A DNA stretch of 35,474 nt from Streptomyces sp. A1136 (GTDB taxonomy: Bacteria; Actinomycetota; Actinomycetes; Streptomycetales; Streptomycetaceae): assembly GCF_004795055.1 (NCBI RefSeq), contig NZ_SSBJ01000055.1, forward strand, positions 1 through 35,474. Direction: 5' to 3'. Under the pieces are notes generated by a model. The model was not told the DNA's origin, searched no databases, and worked only from the letters and a program-made list of their open reading frames with translations. The translations under genes and the position numbers were made by a program. This document shows, piece by piece, positions 7,216 to 15,174 of this stretch (its first letter is position 1; the number at the start of each line of letters is the position of its first letter).

Positions 7216-9312
7216 TTGACGCTGTACGGACGGGCGGCGGTGCTCGATGCCGTCGTGCCTTCACTGGTGGGGCTCGAATCGAAGGGGGCCGCCCGGCTGC
7301 GCATACCGGGCGGGAGTCCGCTGCTGATCGAATGCGGCGGCGGGCGGCTCACCGGCAAGACCGCGCTGCTGAAGGAGCTCTCGAAGCGGTACGCGCAGCG
7401 CATACCGCAGGCGTACGCCGACCTCGGTGCGGCGGACTTCGGCCAGCCGGGACTCGCCTCCCTGGCCGACGAGACCACGGCAAACGCCTCGCGCACCTCG
7501 GACCTGCTCTTCTACCTGATGGACGGGTTGAGCCGGAAGCCGAACGAGTTCGCCGGGAAGTTGTCCTTCCCCCGGCTCACCCAAGGGCTGCTCGCGGTCA
7601 CCAGCTGGCAGTCCGAGGACGTCCAGCCCGCCGAGCTGCAGGCCGCCCGCCGCCGCCTCGCGGGGCTGCTGCGGGAGAGCCAGCCCGACCTCCAGGCGCG
7701 CAACCAGCGGGTGTCGGGCTGGATCGGCCAGGTCACCCAGGGCATCACCGCCGCGGCGGGGCTGGGGCCCGGGGTGAGCGAACTCGTGGGGCCGCTCACC
7801 GACATCGTCACCACCGAACTGCTCGGCCCGCGCGCCAACAAACAAGGCCTGGGCTGGTGGGCCGGCCGTCGGGTCGGTCCCCAGGGGGACGGACACGCCC
7901 AGCTGACCGATCTCGCCATGTGTTTCCGCGGCGACGCGGGCGACCGGAGACGGGCGGAGCACCACCTCGTGGCCGCCCTCCTGGAGGACATGGCCGACCA
8001 CTACACCTGGATGCGCCTGAAGAACCGGGTCCCGCGCCCGCTGCTGCTCCTGGACAACGTCCACACCCCGCTGGGTGTGACGCTCCTGGACGCACTGACC
8101 CGCGCATGGCACGACGAGCCCACACGGACATACCCCGGCGTCGTCGCGGCGGCCCTCGCCCAGGAGGCCACCGGGCCCGACACCGAGGGCACCGCCCCGT
8201 CGACGAGGAGTGCGACGGGCCCGTTCTGGCGGCAGGACCGGCCGCAGACGGCGGCCGGTTGGGTGCTGAGGCTGCCGATGGCACAGCTCGACCTCGACGA
8301 GGTCAAGGAGATGTTCGGCGACGACCGGCCCGAGCCCGACACCGCCCACGTGATCCACCGGCTCAGCGCCGGGCGCGCCGGGATAGCCCACGCCCTGGTG
8401 CTGTCCGTCCGGCAGAAGATCGGCCTCCGTGAGCCCGTCGACCACGGCGCGCTGCTCGACCTGCCGCTCGACCTGCCGCACGACGACGAGCCGACCCTGC
8501 CCGTGTACGAACGGCTGCTCCGGCTCCTGATACCCGACAGGGAGGCCCGGGCCCGCCTCGCCTCCTACACCCCGGCGCTCGACGACGAGGCCGCCCACGC
8601 GCTCGACGCCGACCGAGTGCCGCACGGAGCTGACGGACAGCCCCTGGCGGCGATCGCCAGAGTCCCCGTGGCCGAGACCAAGCACCTCTTGCGGAAGGAT
8701 TGTTGGAGCCATCACCCCTGGCCGGGCACCGGCGGCCCCTTCGTCGGTGATCCCACCCTGCGGGCCCTGCTCGTACACGACCTCCGCACCGGAGCGGCGC
8801 CCGGGGGCGGCGACTGGCGGGGCAGCCACCGGCGGCTGCGCCTCCTGTACGCGCCGGGCGCCGCCGACCCGTGCGATGGCTGCTATTTGCACCACTCGCT
8901 CGCGATCGGCGACACAGACGTCGTCGTGCGCGCCCTGCACCGCCGCCTGGCCGAACAGGACGCGCCGGGGTGGCTCGCCACGCTCAACCTGGTCTGCGCC
9001 GCACCGCATCCCCCGGAGCACCCGGCCGTCCCGGCCGCGGATCCCGTGGAGGACCGGCTCGCGGCCGACAACGACCCCGTGCGCCAGGCCGTGCAGCTCC
9101 TCGTCCTCAACCTGTGGCGGCAGTCGCACCCCCTCGCGCACCCCGACCCGCGGAAGGTCAACGCGGTCCGGCTGCAGCTGCTCACCCTGGCCCAGAACAG
9201 CTCCGTCGGCCCCCAGGAAGTCTTCTATCAGGCCTACGAGCAGTGGCCCCAGTTGCTGAACCGCTGGATCCAGGCACCCGATCTGCCGACCTACGGAGAG
9301 CCCCGCCCATGA
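7216..9312 (+). CDS. STAND-like P-loop NTPase (signalling ATPase), uncharacterised
   Basis: A 698-residue protein. The opening LYGR..VLDAVV resembles the start of STAND/NB-ARC ATPase modules. A Walker A motif is at residues 42-49 (GGRLTGKT) and a Walker B-like strand at 275-283 (PLLLLDNVH, Asp280). SAGRAGIAHAL at about 384-394 resembles the GLPLAL motif that ends such ATPase cores. The rest, about 430-698, is alpha-helical in character with a CDGC pair at 553-556 and no recognised domain. STAND proteins act as nucleotide-driven switches that respond to a ligand or partner. TTG 7216 is chosen because a stop precedes it (7201) and GGGGG lies 5 bases upstream. The stop overlaps the next gene's ATG by 4 bases, so the binding-protein gene is its likely partner. 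The family assignment is inferred from motifs only. Confidence 0.75.
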   Translation: MTLYGRAAVLDAVVPSLVGLESKGAARLRIPGGSPLLIECGGGRLTGKTALLKELSKRYAQRIPQAYADLGAADFGQPGLASLADETTANASRTSDLLFYLMDGLSRKPNEFAGKLSFPRLTQGLLAVTSWQSEDVQPAELQAARRRLAGLLRESQPDLQARNQRVSGWIGQVTQGITAAAGLGPGVSELVGPLTDIVTTELLGPRANKQGLGWWAGRRVGPQGDGHAQLTDLAMCFRGDAGDRRRAEHHLVAALLEDMADHYTWMRLKNRVPRPLLLLDNVHTPLGVTLLDALTRAWHDEPTRTYPGVVAAALAQEATGPDTEGTAPSTRSATGPFWRQDRPQTAAGWVLRLPMAQLDLDEVKEMFGDDRPEPDTAHVIHRLSAGRAGIAHALVLSVRQKIGLREPVDHGALLDLPLDLPHDDEPTLPVYERLLRLLIPDREARARLASYTPALDDEAAHALDADRVPHGADGQPLAAIARVPVAETKHLLRKDCWSHHPWPGTGGPFVGDPTLRALLVHDLRTGAAPGGGDWRGSHRRLRLLYAPGAADPCDGCYLHHSLAIGDTDVVVRALHRRLAEQDAPGWLATLNLVCAAPHPPEHPAVPAADPVEDRLAADNDPVRQAVQLLVLNLWRQSHPLAHPDPRKVNAVRLQLLTLAQNSSVGPQEVFYQAYEQWPQLLNRWIQAPDLPTYGEPRP

Positions 9313-10847
9313 CACTTTGGCCCGCCGGACCGCTGAACCGCGCCCTGCTGATCGCCGCCGTCGCCGTCGTCCTGGGAATCGTCGGCTACGTCTCCTACGC
9401 CCGGTGGCTCACCGAGGACCCGGCCTGTGCCCCCGGCGTGGCGAAGCGGGGCTCCCGACACGAGTGCGTCGGCGTCACCGACGGCGGCTACGTATTCGCC
9501 CCGTCGCTGAAGCAGGTCACCGACCGCATCAAGGCGGAGAACGACAGCGTCACCGGTAAGTCGCCCGCCACGATCGCCCTGATGATCCCCATGATCTCCG
9601 ACACCCAAGCGGAGCAGCAGGAATACGTCGAGCAGGTGCAGGGCGCCTATCTGGCCCAGTACCGCGCCAACCACCAGGCAAACGGCAAGCAGCCGCCCAT
9701 CCGGCTGGTGCTCGCCAACCCCGGCCGGGGTTACGAGGAGTGGCGTACCGTCGCCGACCAGCTCGCGCGTGATGCGGCCGACAAGAAGGAGAACCTGCGC
9801 GCCGTCGCCGGCATCAACATCAGCATCACCGAGACCGAAGAGGCCGTCCGCTACCTGACGAAGGACAAGGGGATCCCGGTCGTCGCGGGACCCATGACCG
9901 CGGACGACATCAAGAACACCGCGGCCGATCCGCACCGCTACCCGGGCCTGGCCCGGATCGCCCCCGGCAACACCGACCAGGCCGCCGCCCTCGCCTCGTA
10001 CGGGTCGGACATAAAGCCCGCGGAGACGCTGGTGGTCGAGGACATCCGCGAGGGCGACAACTACTTGGCCAGCCTGCGCCAGACCTTCGAGAAGCTGGCC
10101 AAGGGCGCGCCCAACGCCCCGGAGACCTTCCGGTCGCCGCCCGACTTCAACGACGAGGGCAACCTCGCCAACGACTTCCACCAGATGGTGCCGGACATCT
10201 GCTCCTCCGACGCGAAGACCATCTACTTCGTCGGTCGTCCGGTGCAACTGCGCCTGTTTCTGGTTGAGTTGGGCAACCGCAAGTGCAACAAGCCCTACAC
10301 CGTCATCAGCGGCTCGCACGCCTCCACCCTGACGGTCGACGAGAAGTTCGCCGACCAGTGGGGTGCCCTCACCAATGGCGCCGGCATCACCCTGCGCTAC
10401 CCGGGCCTGGCCCACCCCGAAGCCTGGGGGGAGCGGAGTACGACGCCGACCGGCGGCTCCAAGGCGGCACTGAAGGAGCTGACCGACCTGGTCCAGAAGT
10501 TCGCCACCAAGGCGCCCGACTCGATCGGCCCCGCCAACCTCTCCGACGGCCGCGTCATCATCACCTACGACGCGGTCTCCACCGCCATCGCGGGCATTCG
10601 CAACGACGCCGTGGGCAGCGTGAAGATGCCGTCCCTCTCCGAGGTCGCCGACAGCTGGCTGCGGCTGCACGGCAACAACCGGGTCGAGGGCGCCAGCGGC
10701 TGGATCTGCCTCGACCAGTACGGCAACCCCTACAACAAGGCCGTCTCCATCGTCCATCTCGACCCGACGACCAAGACCGCCGTCTTCGACGGCATCGCCT
10801 GGCCCGCGGGCCGCGCCCCCGACGCCAACTGCTCCATCCCCAACTGA
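9309..10847 (+). CDS. Membrane-anchored type-I periplasmic-binding-fold protein
   Basis: A 512-residue protein. It has a short cytosolic start, one membrane helix at about 12-31 (ALLIAAVAVVLGIVGYVSYA), no lipobox and no signal peptidase site, then a large outside domain. That domain begins with a Cys pair (Cys40, Cys53) and continues with the alternating beta/alpha pattern of branched-chain amino acid/ANF-receptor binding proteins: ATIALMIPMIS, IRLVLANPG, RAVAGINIS, IPVVAGPMT, ETLVVEDIREGDNY, KTIYFVGRP. No permease or ATPase subunit of an ABC transporter is nearby; the only partner is the NTPase gene that overlaps it (ATGA). I infer a sensor that binds an outside ligand and signals to the cytosolic NTPase. 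A transporter role is less likely because of the fixed anchor. Confidence 0.75.
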   Translation: MTLWPAGPLNRALLIAAVAVVLGIVGYVSYARWLTEDPACAPGVAKRGSRHECVGVTDGGYVFAPSLKQVTDRIKAENDSVTGKSPATIALMIPMISDTQAEQQEYVEQVQGAYLAQYRANHQANGKQPPIRLVLANPGRGYEEWRTVADQLARDAADKKENLRAVAGINISITETEEAVRYLTKDKGIPVVAGPMTADDIKNTAADPHRYPGLARIAPGNTDQAAALASYGSDIKPAETLVVEDIREGDNYLASLRQTFEKLAKGAPNAPETFRSPPDFNDEGNLANDFHQMVPDICSSDAKTIYFVGRPVQLRLFLVELGNRKCNKPYTVISGSHASTLTVDEKFADQWGALTNGAGITLRYPGLAHPEAWGERSTTPTGGSKAALKELTDLVQKFATKAPDSIGPANLSDGRVIITYDAVSTAIAGIRNDAVGSVKMPSLSEVADSWLRLHGNNRVEGASGWICLDQYGNPYNKAVSIVHLDPTTKTAVFDGIAWPAGRAPDANCSIPN

Positions 10848-11375
10848 GACCGACGGCAGGCCCCGCCCCCGCCCGACGCGCCCCTGACCGGGGCGGAGCA
10901 CCTCCACGCGCCGTCGGGACGGCGGGTGCCGTCCTCCCTGGAGTGGAGGGACGATGGTGAGGGCGCCTCGGGAGGCGGGTGGGGTGCTCTTGCCCGAGCG
11001 GCTCGGTATGCGACCGGGACCACGATGACATGCCGGCGCCGACGACAGTTGGGCAGGGCATGAACTTCGTTCTGTCTGATGAAGACGTTTCGTGCCTGCC
11101 CGAAGCGGGTGCTCCACAGGGCCCGGTGGAGCCTGGGGTATGCAGCGCCGGGTGGCAGGCGGGGGAGCACGGCGCGCGCGAGTGGGTGAAGCGGTGGTGG
11201 CCGGCGGCTGATCCGGTGCGGGAGCGCCGCCTGGCGGGCATGGGGCACGGACACATGGCAGGTCTCACGGTGCCGTCCGCTTCGCCCGCCGAGCTCGGAC
11301 TCGCCCCGGGCGACAGCCGCCGCTGAGCACCGGCCCTGCTGCGGCGGAGGTGACGGCCACGGGGTGAGGGAGATG
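10848..11375. other. Intergenic, with hairpin but no recognisable gene
   Basis: About 530 bases after the binding-protein gene. It holds the hairpin at 10879-10895 and open frames on both strands that show no family motif. The stretch may be the scar of older rearrangement, since a truncated gene begins at its right edge. Confidence 0.45.
10879..10895 (+). terminator. GC-rich hairpin after the NTPase/binding-protein operon
   Basis: CGCCCC, five bases, GGGGCG: a 6-bp stem starting 31 bases after the stop codon. No T-tract follows, as is usual in this kind of genome. Confidence 0.4.
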
Positions 11376-11846
11376 TCACCCTTGGCGGCTGGGGAGCATG
11401 GCCAGGGCCTGGGCGCGCTTTGCGACGAGGTCGTCGTAGGTGCCGTCGCGCTCGGCCCAGCGGTGTGTGAGAACCCGCTCGACCAGGATCTCGTCAGGGG
11501 TGGGGTTCTGCGAGAGCAACTGCATGACCTCGGCGGCGAAGTCGTCGAGCGGCAGTGCTTGTGGGTTCACTTTCTCCTGTCCTGCCGTGGCGACGGCCGA
11601 GGGGACGAGTTCGACGACGCTGACGCCGGTGCCGTCCGGTTGCGCGCGCAGTGCCTCGGAGTAGGCGTGCACCGCGGCTTTCGAGGCGGCGTAGGTGGGC
11701 ATGGGCGGGAACGGCAGGAACGCGACGCCGGAGGTGACGGTAATGAAGGTGCCGGCGCCGCGTTGGACCAGGTGCGGGGTGAAGGCGTCGATGACCCTGG
11801 TGGTGCCGACCAGGTTGGTGTCGATCGTCGTCTGCGCCGCCTCGAA
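11376..11846 (-). pseudogene. Short-chain dehydrogenase, N-terminally truncated
   Basis: The last 156 codons of an SDR of the DltE-like kind. The NLVG and ITVTSG strands, the catalytic YAASK (Tyr/Lys pair) and a normal C-terminus ending at 11376 are all present. The N-terminal half, with the TGxxxGxG cofactor loop and NNAG motif, is absent: the frame loses similarity just above 11846. Close to that break lie remnants of a Tn3-family transposase. I infer that insertion and later deletion removed the 5' half. Without its NAD(P) loop the product could not work as a reductase. Confidence 0.75.
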
Positions 11847-11959
11847 CGGCCGGCAGACACCCCCCATCCGGAGACACCCTGACGAACACCGGCTGTCCGG
11901 CGCCACAGCCAGAACGGCAGCTCCGCGATTTCCGCCATCCGCGGACCGTCTCGGCGCCC

Positions 11960-12720
11960 GGTCATTGACCGGGTGCCCCACGAACGAGGAGAGGCGGGCC
12001 ACGTCCTCGTCGCGGATGTCTAACCCGTCCTCGCGCAGCTGAGTGACGGCGGCATCCATGTACCTCGTGTTGAAGAGCACCAGGGCGTTGAGGACCAGTC
12101 CGAGGGCGCCGATCTGGTCCCCCTCCGTCCCCTCCTGTAGCACTGGTAGAGCTCCCGGCCCGGCGGTGCAAGATCTTCCGGGCGAGCGCGTGACGTCCCT
12201 CCTGGAGATTGGCCCGCACCTTGATCTTCCGCTGGTGGGCCGGCTCGTCCGCCAGGCGCAGGATGTTGAGGGTCTTGGCGATCCGCCCGTAGTGCGCGAT
12301 TGCGTCGCCCAGCGGGGTGGGGCGGCCGTCCCGCGACAGCATGCGGATGACGTCGTAGGCGCGGGCGGCCCCGGTGTGGATGGAGCCGATGATCCGCAGG
12401 ACGTCCTCCCAGTGCCGCTCGATCCGCCTGAGGTCGATCCGGCCGCGCGCCGCGTCGGTGAAGGCGCCGTAGTCGCGGTGGGGTCGATCCGCCACATCTT
12501 CTGGTCCGGCAGGTCCGCGAGCTGCGGAGCATAAGGCGGACCCGGCGAGGGTGAGCAGTTCGAAGACGATGTCGCTGTAGCTCGCGGTGTCGGTGACGAT
12601 CATCTCCGGGCGCTTGCCGCCGTCGCGGTCGTAGAGGACGTCGAGCACGTACGGCGAGTCGCGCGGGGTGTGCGATCTGGGTGCTGAGCGTGCCCGGGTG
12701 GCGGCCGACGGTCCGGAGGC
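11960..12720 (-). pseudogene. Tn3-family transposase, C-terminal part, multiply frameshifted
   Basis: Read from high to low coordinates in three frames, the sequence matches the C-terminal catalytic half of Tn3-type TnpA. The segments in order are STQIAH, TPRDSPYVLDVLYDRDGG, RPEMIVTDTASYSDIVF, YAPQLADLPDQKMWRID, DYGAFTDAARGRIDLRRIE, AYDVIRMLSRDGRPTPLGD, HYGRIAKTLNIL and DQIGALGLVLNALVLFNTRY, ending in RDEDVARLSSF. Small indels break the frame near 12670, 12535, 12480 and 12150. The TDTASYSD part carries one of the catalytic acids, but the first half of the protein is gone and no terminal inverted repeats are visible. It is an old, dead transposon fragment next to the truncated SDR. Confidence 0.85.
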
Positions 12721-12784
12721 GGATCGAGGCACCCTTATCCGCCGGCATGGTCAGGTTGCCCGCCCTCCCGGGTTCCGCGTCGCC

Positions 12785-12817
12785 GAGGGGCCTCGGCTGT
12801 CGGTACCGAGGCCCCTC
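12785..12817 (-). terminator. Strong hairpin terminator of the SDR gene
   Basis: GAGGGGCCTCGG (12785-12796) and CCGAGGCCCCTC (12806-12817) form a perfect 12-bp stem with a 9-base loop, 13 bases beyond the stop of the minus-strand SDR gene. Confidence 0.75.
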
Positions 12818-12829
12818 TGGGACGTGTGA

Positions 12830-13678
12830 TCACCTGTCGACGGCGTCGGTCACGCGATTCCAGCTGTCCAGGTCCGCGGTGCGGGCCTCCAGGGCGGTGC
12901 GCATGCCGGTGGCGCTGGAAGTGCCGAGGGCCAGGCGCAGCGGGGGGTTCGGGCTGTCGACCGCGGTTCGGATGCCTTCGGCGATGCGAGCAGGCGAGGA
13001 GAACGCGGATGGGGGCAGCTCTCCGATGCCCTTGTGGACCTCGCGGACGGTCTGGTCGTAGTCGTCGAGGCCGGTCGCGACGTCGAGGTTTGACAGGAAG
13101 GGGGTGGCGGCCATTCCGGGTTGGATGATCGTGACATTGATGCCGAGCGGTGCGACCTCGGCCACCAGTGCGTCCGACAGTCCCTCGACCGCGTACTTGG
13201 TCGCGGCCAACAGCCCCACGCCGGGATGGGCGGACTGCCCGTAGACCGACGAGCCCTGGAGGATGTGGCCGGATCGCTGGGAGCGGAGTACCGGCAACGT
13301 CGCGCGGAGCACGTTGAGCACGCCGAAGACATTGGTGTCGAACACGGCGCGGACTTGCGCGTCGGAGGCTTCCTCGACGGCTCCGAAGAGCCCGTAGCCG
13401 GCGTTGTTGGCCACGACGTCGATGCGGCCGAACCGCGAGAGCGTGCGCTCCACCGCTTCCCTCACGGCCTGCTCGTCACGCACGTCTGCCCGGAGGAGGA
13501 GCAGGCTCTCGCCGTGCGCTTCGGTCAGCTGCTCCAGTGACGCGGTGTCGCGGGCGACCGCCGAGACGAGATCTCCGTTCTCCAGTGCCTGGACGGCGAG
13601 TTCGCGACCGATGCCGGAGGTCGCGCCGGTGATGAGCCATACACGAGGGCTGGTCTGCTGGTTTGAAGTCCCATTCAT
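12830..13678 (-). CDS. Short-chain dehydrogenase/reductase-like protein lacking the catalytic Tyr
   Basis: A 282-residue classical-SDR fold. The NAD(P) loop TGATSGIG is at 17-24 and NNAG at 91-94; the Ser of the triad is in QGSSVYG (about 143). Where the family has YxxxK the sequence reads LLAATKYAV: Lys161 is kept but the residue four before it is Leu157, so the proton-donating Tyr is missing. The rest, including the IIQPGM segment after beta-6, is normal. It may be inactive, bind cofactor as a regulator, or use another residue. ATG 13678 lies 7 bases after a -10 box, suggesting a leaderless mRNA. It is divergent from the CGNR gene, 104 bases away. Confidence 0.85.
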   Translation of the reverse strand: MNGTSNQQTSPRVWLITGATSGIGRELAVQALENGDLVSAVARDTASLEQLTEAHGESLLLLRADVRDEQAVREAVERTLSRFGRIDVVANNAGYGLFGAVEEASDAQVRAVFDTNVFGVLNVLRATLPVLRSQRSGHILQGSSVYGQSAHPGVGLLAATKYAVEGLSDALVAEVAPLGINVTIIQPGMAATPFLSNLDVATGLDDYDQTVREVHKGIGELPPSAFSSPARIAEGIRTAVDSPNPPLRLALGTSSATGMRTALEARTADLDSWNRVTDAVDR

Positions 13679-13684
13679 GTTGCG

Positions 13685-13776
13685 ACCGTAAGTGGTTAGC
13701 TCATAACGAGTCAAGCGAGTCGGTGCAGCTCGTTGGCTGTTAGGCGACTTAGGGCCTCTTCTTGCTGATGTAGGAT
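13685..13776. promoter_or_regulatory. Divergent SDR/CGNR promoter region with inverted repeats
   Basis: For the SDR (minus strand): TTGACT (complement of 13714-13709), an 18-base spacer and TACGGT (complement of 13690-13685), 7 bases before the ATG. For the CGNR gene: TAGGAT at 13771-13776, 7 bases before ATG 13783. Both transcripts should therefore start at or next to the start codon. Inside the SDR spacer lies GTTA-N5-TAAC (13695-13707), and TAACGAG (13704-13710) is mirrored by CTCGTTG (13729-13735) with one mismatch. These are good operator candidates for a local regulator. Confidence 0.5.
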
Positions 13777-13782
13777 GGGAGG

Positions 13783-14394
13783 ATGAACAGCGCTGCAGCC
13801 GGATCCGCCAAACCAAGCCCGCGCACCGTCATGCCGGCGGTGGAGACCGTGCTCGCGTTCGTGAACACGCGCGCGAACGGGGGTGGGCAGCGGGAGCTGT
13901 TCGGGGACGGACACTCGTTCGCGGCGTGGCTCGCGGAGCACGGCGAGTTCGGCGGCGATACCGTGGCGACCGATGCGGATGCCGCGGCCGCACGCGAGCT
14001 ACGTGACGCCCTGGTCACCTTGCTGCTCGCGCACTCGGGCGATGAGGAGAGCCTGGGCGAGCCGCTCCAACATGCCGAGCAACACCTGCGGCGCGCGGGT
14101 GCGCTCTACCCCCTGGCGACCGTGGTCACAGCCGGTGGTGTCGAACTGGCCTCACCGCAGGCCGGGGTGCCGCGTGTGTTCGGGACCGTACTGGCCGCAG
14201 TGACGACCTTCGCGCAAACCGGTGACTGGGGGCGCGTCAAGGCGTGCCGCAACCCTCCCTGTCACTTCGGCTTTTTCGACCGTACTCGCAACGGGGCTGG
14301 GCTCTACTGCAGTACCGGTTGCGGGTCCCAGGTATCCATGCGCAACTATCGCCTGCGGCAACGCCGGGAGAGCGAAGCACCGCCCGAGGTGTGA
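13783..14394 (+). CDS. CGNR zinc-finger / ABATE-domain protein, probable transcriptional regulator
   Basis: A 203-residue protein. The N-terminal part (about 18-140; VETVLAFVNTR) is the ABATE-type ligand domain typical of this family. The C-terminal part (about 150-195) is a zinc ribbon with Cys155, Cys160, Cys176 and Cys180 in CRNPPC and YCSTGC, ending in the helix MRNYRLRQRR. The family's CGNR signature reads CGSQ here, so the Asn and Arg after the Cys-Gly are changed while the Cys ligands are intact. Such proteins are thought to bind DNA or a stress ligand. Its place, divergent from the SDR with a shared palindromic region, suggests that it regulates that gene. A GGGAGG touches the ATG without spacing, so a leaderless start is more likely. 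Confidence 0.85.
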   Translation: MNSAAAGSAKPSPRTVMPAVETVLAFVNTRANGGGQRELFGDGHSFAAWLAEHGEFGGDTVATDADAAAARELRDALVTLLLAHSGDEESLGEPLQHAEQHLRRAGALYPLATVVTAGGVELASPQAGVPRVFGTVLAAVTTFAQTGDWGRVKACRNPPCHFGFFDRTRNGAGLYCSTGCGSQVSMRNYRLRQRRESEAPPEV

Positions 14395-14479
14395 GTCTGG
14401 GGCTTCCGTACGGCCTGGGAGAACATCGCGGATATCGATCGACGCCACGCCGATGATGTGCCTCCACGGTCCGTCGGGC

Positions 14480-14910
14480 ATGGGCAAGACCCCCGCCCTG
14501 GACGTCGCCGGAATCCTCACCGGTGTGTGCACCCTCGCACCGTCCACGGTCACGGCGAAGGGCGAGCCGCGCGTCAGTGCTGTGGACGGGCATTTCCTGC
14601 ACGGGAAGTGGCACTTCGGCACGGCGCGCGGCGCCGCCAAGGCGCGTCACCTCGCCGCGCGGCCCGCTGCCGGCGCCGCGGACCTGCGGGGAGAGGAGTT
14701 GGGCGTGCGCACGCACGGCACGGTGGAGACCTTCAACTCTCAGGACGGCGAAGCGGCCGCGGACTGGCCGGACCTGCTCGGGATACCGCATGGACTTCCA
14801 CGGCGCCGGCGCCGGCGCCGGCGCCTTCGGCTGGGAGGTGGACGTCGTCTCCTACCGTCTGCATCCGCACTGGATGACCGTGTACGCCCCTGACGTCACC
14901 CAAGCTCAGG
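14480..14910 (+). pseudogene. PPOX-fold (pyridoxamine 5'-phosphate oxidase-like) protein, frameshifted
   Basis: From ATG 14480 the frame reads LDVAGILTG, GEPRVSAVDGHFLHGKWHFG, AAKARHLAARP and LRGEELGVRTHGTVETF, the split-barrel flavin-binding pattern of PPOX-family proteins. Near 14780 the match moves to the next frame, which reads GYRMDFHG, then AFGWEVDVVSYRLHPHWMTVYAPDV, the usual end of this family. So a one-base change around GCTCGGGATAC breaks the gene. Just after the break lie four copies of GGCGCC (14800-14823), adding Gly-Ala repeats. No clear stop follows where the protein should end. No ribosome site is visible at 14480. It follows the CGNR gene on the same strand. Confidence 0.65.
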
Positions 14911-15174
14911 GCCACCGCCGGAGGCTGACGGGTCGATCAGGGGCCCCACGTGGAAGGGAGGCGCGCCCACACCTCTCCGGCGTCCGCGAGTCGGGCCGAC
15001 TCCCGGCCAGGACACCTTGACGCGCCGATATCGACTACTTCGACGTCAGCCTGTGATCGCTCCGGGCGTCAAGGAGACCCGCTACCGAGGCTGAGCCGAC
15101 GCGCGGTCGACCGTAATGAGGCGACCATCGCGCGGGAAGTGCCCACGTCCGCGCCGCGGGCCCGTTCGACGGAG

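Noticed and set aside
6803..7219. 138-codon plus-strand frame before the NTPase
   Set aside because: No family motif or ribosome site, rich in Arg, and it runs through the palindrome and into the NTPase start.
7261..9315. 684-codon minus-strand frame
   Set aside because: Antisense shadow of the NTPase gene; no motif, and the Walker motifs on the plus strand are clear.
9291..11117. 608-codon minus-strand frame
   Set aside because: Antisense of the binding-protein gene; composition is typical of antisense frames in GC-rich DNA.
10979..11326. 115-codon plus-strand frame
   Set aside because: No recognisable motif, and its minus-strand counterpart is equally open; coding cannot be supported.
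14800..14823. GGCGCC repeats as a CRISPR or origin-type repeat
   Set aside because: Only four contiguous hexamers without spacers, inside a coding remnant.
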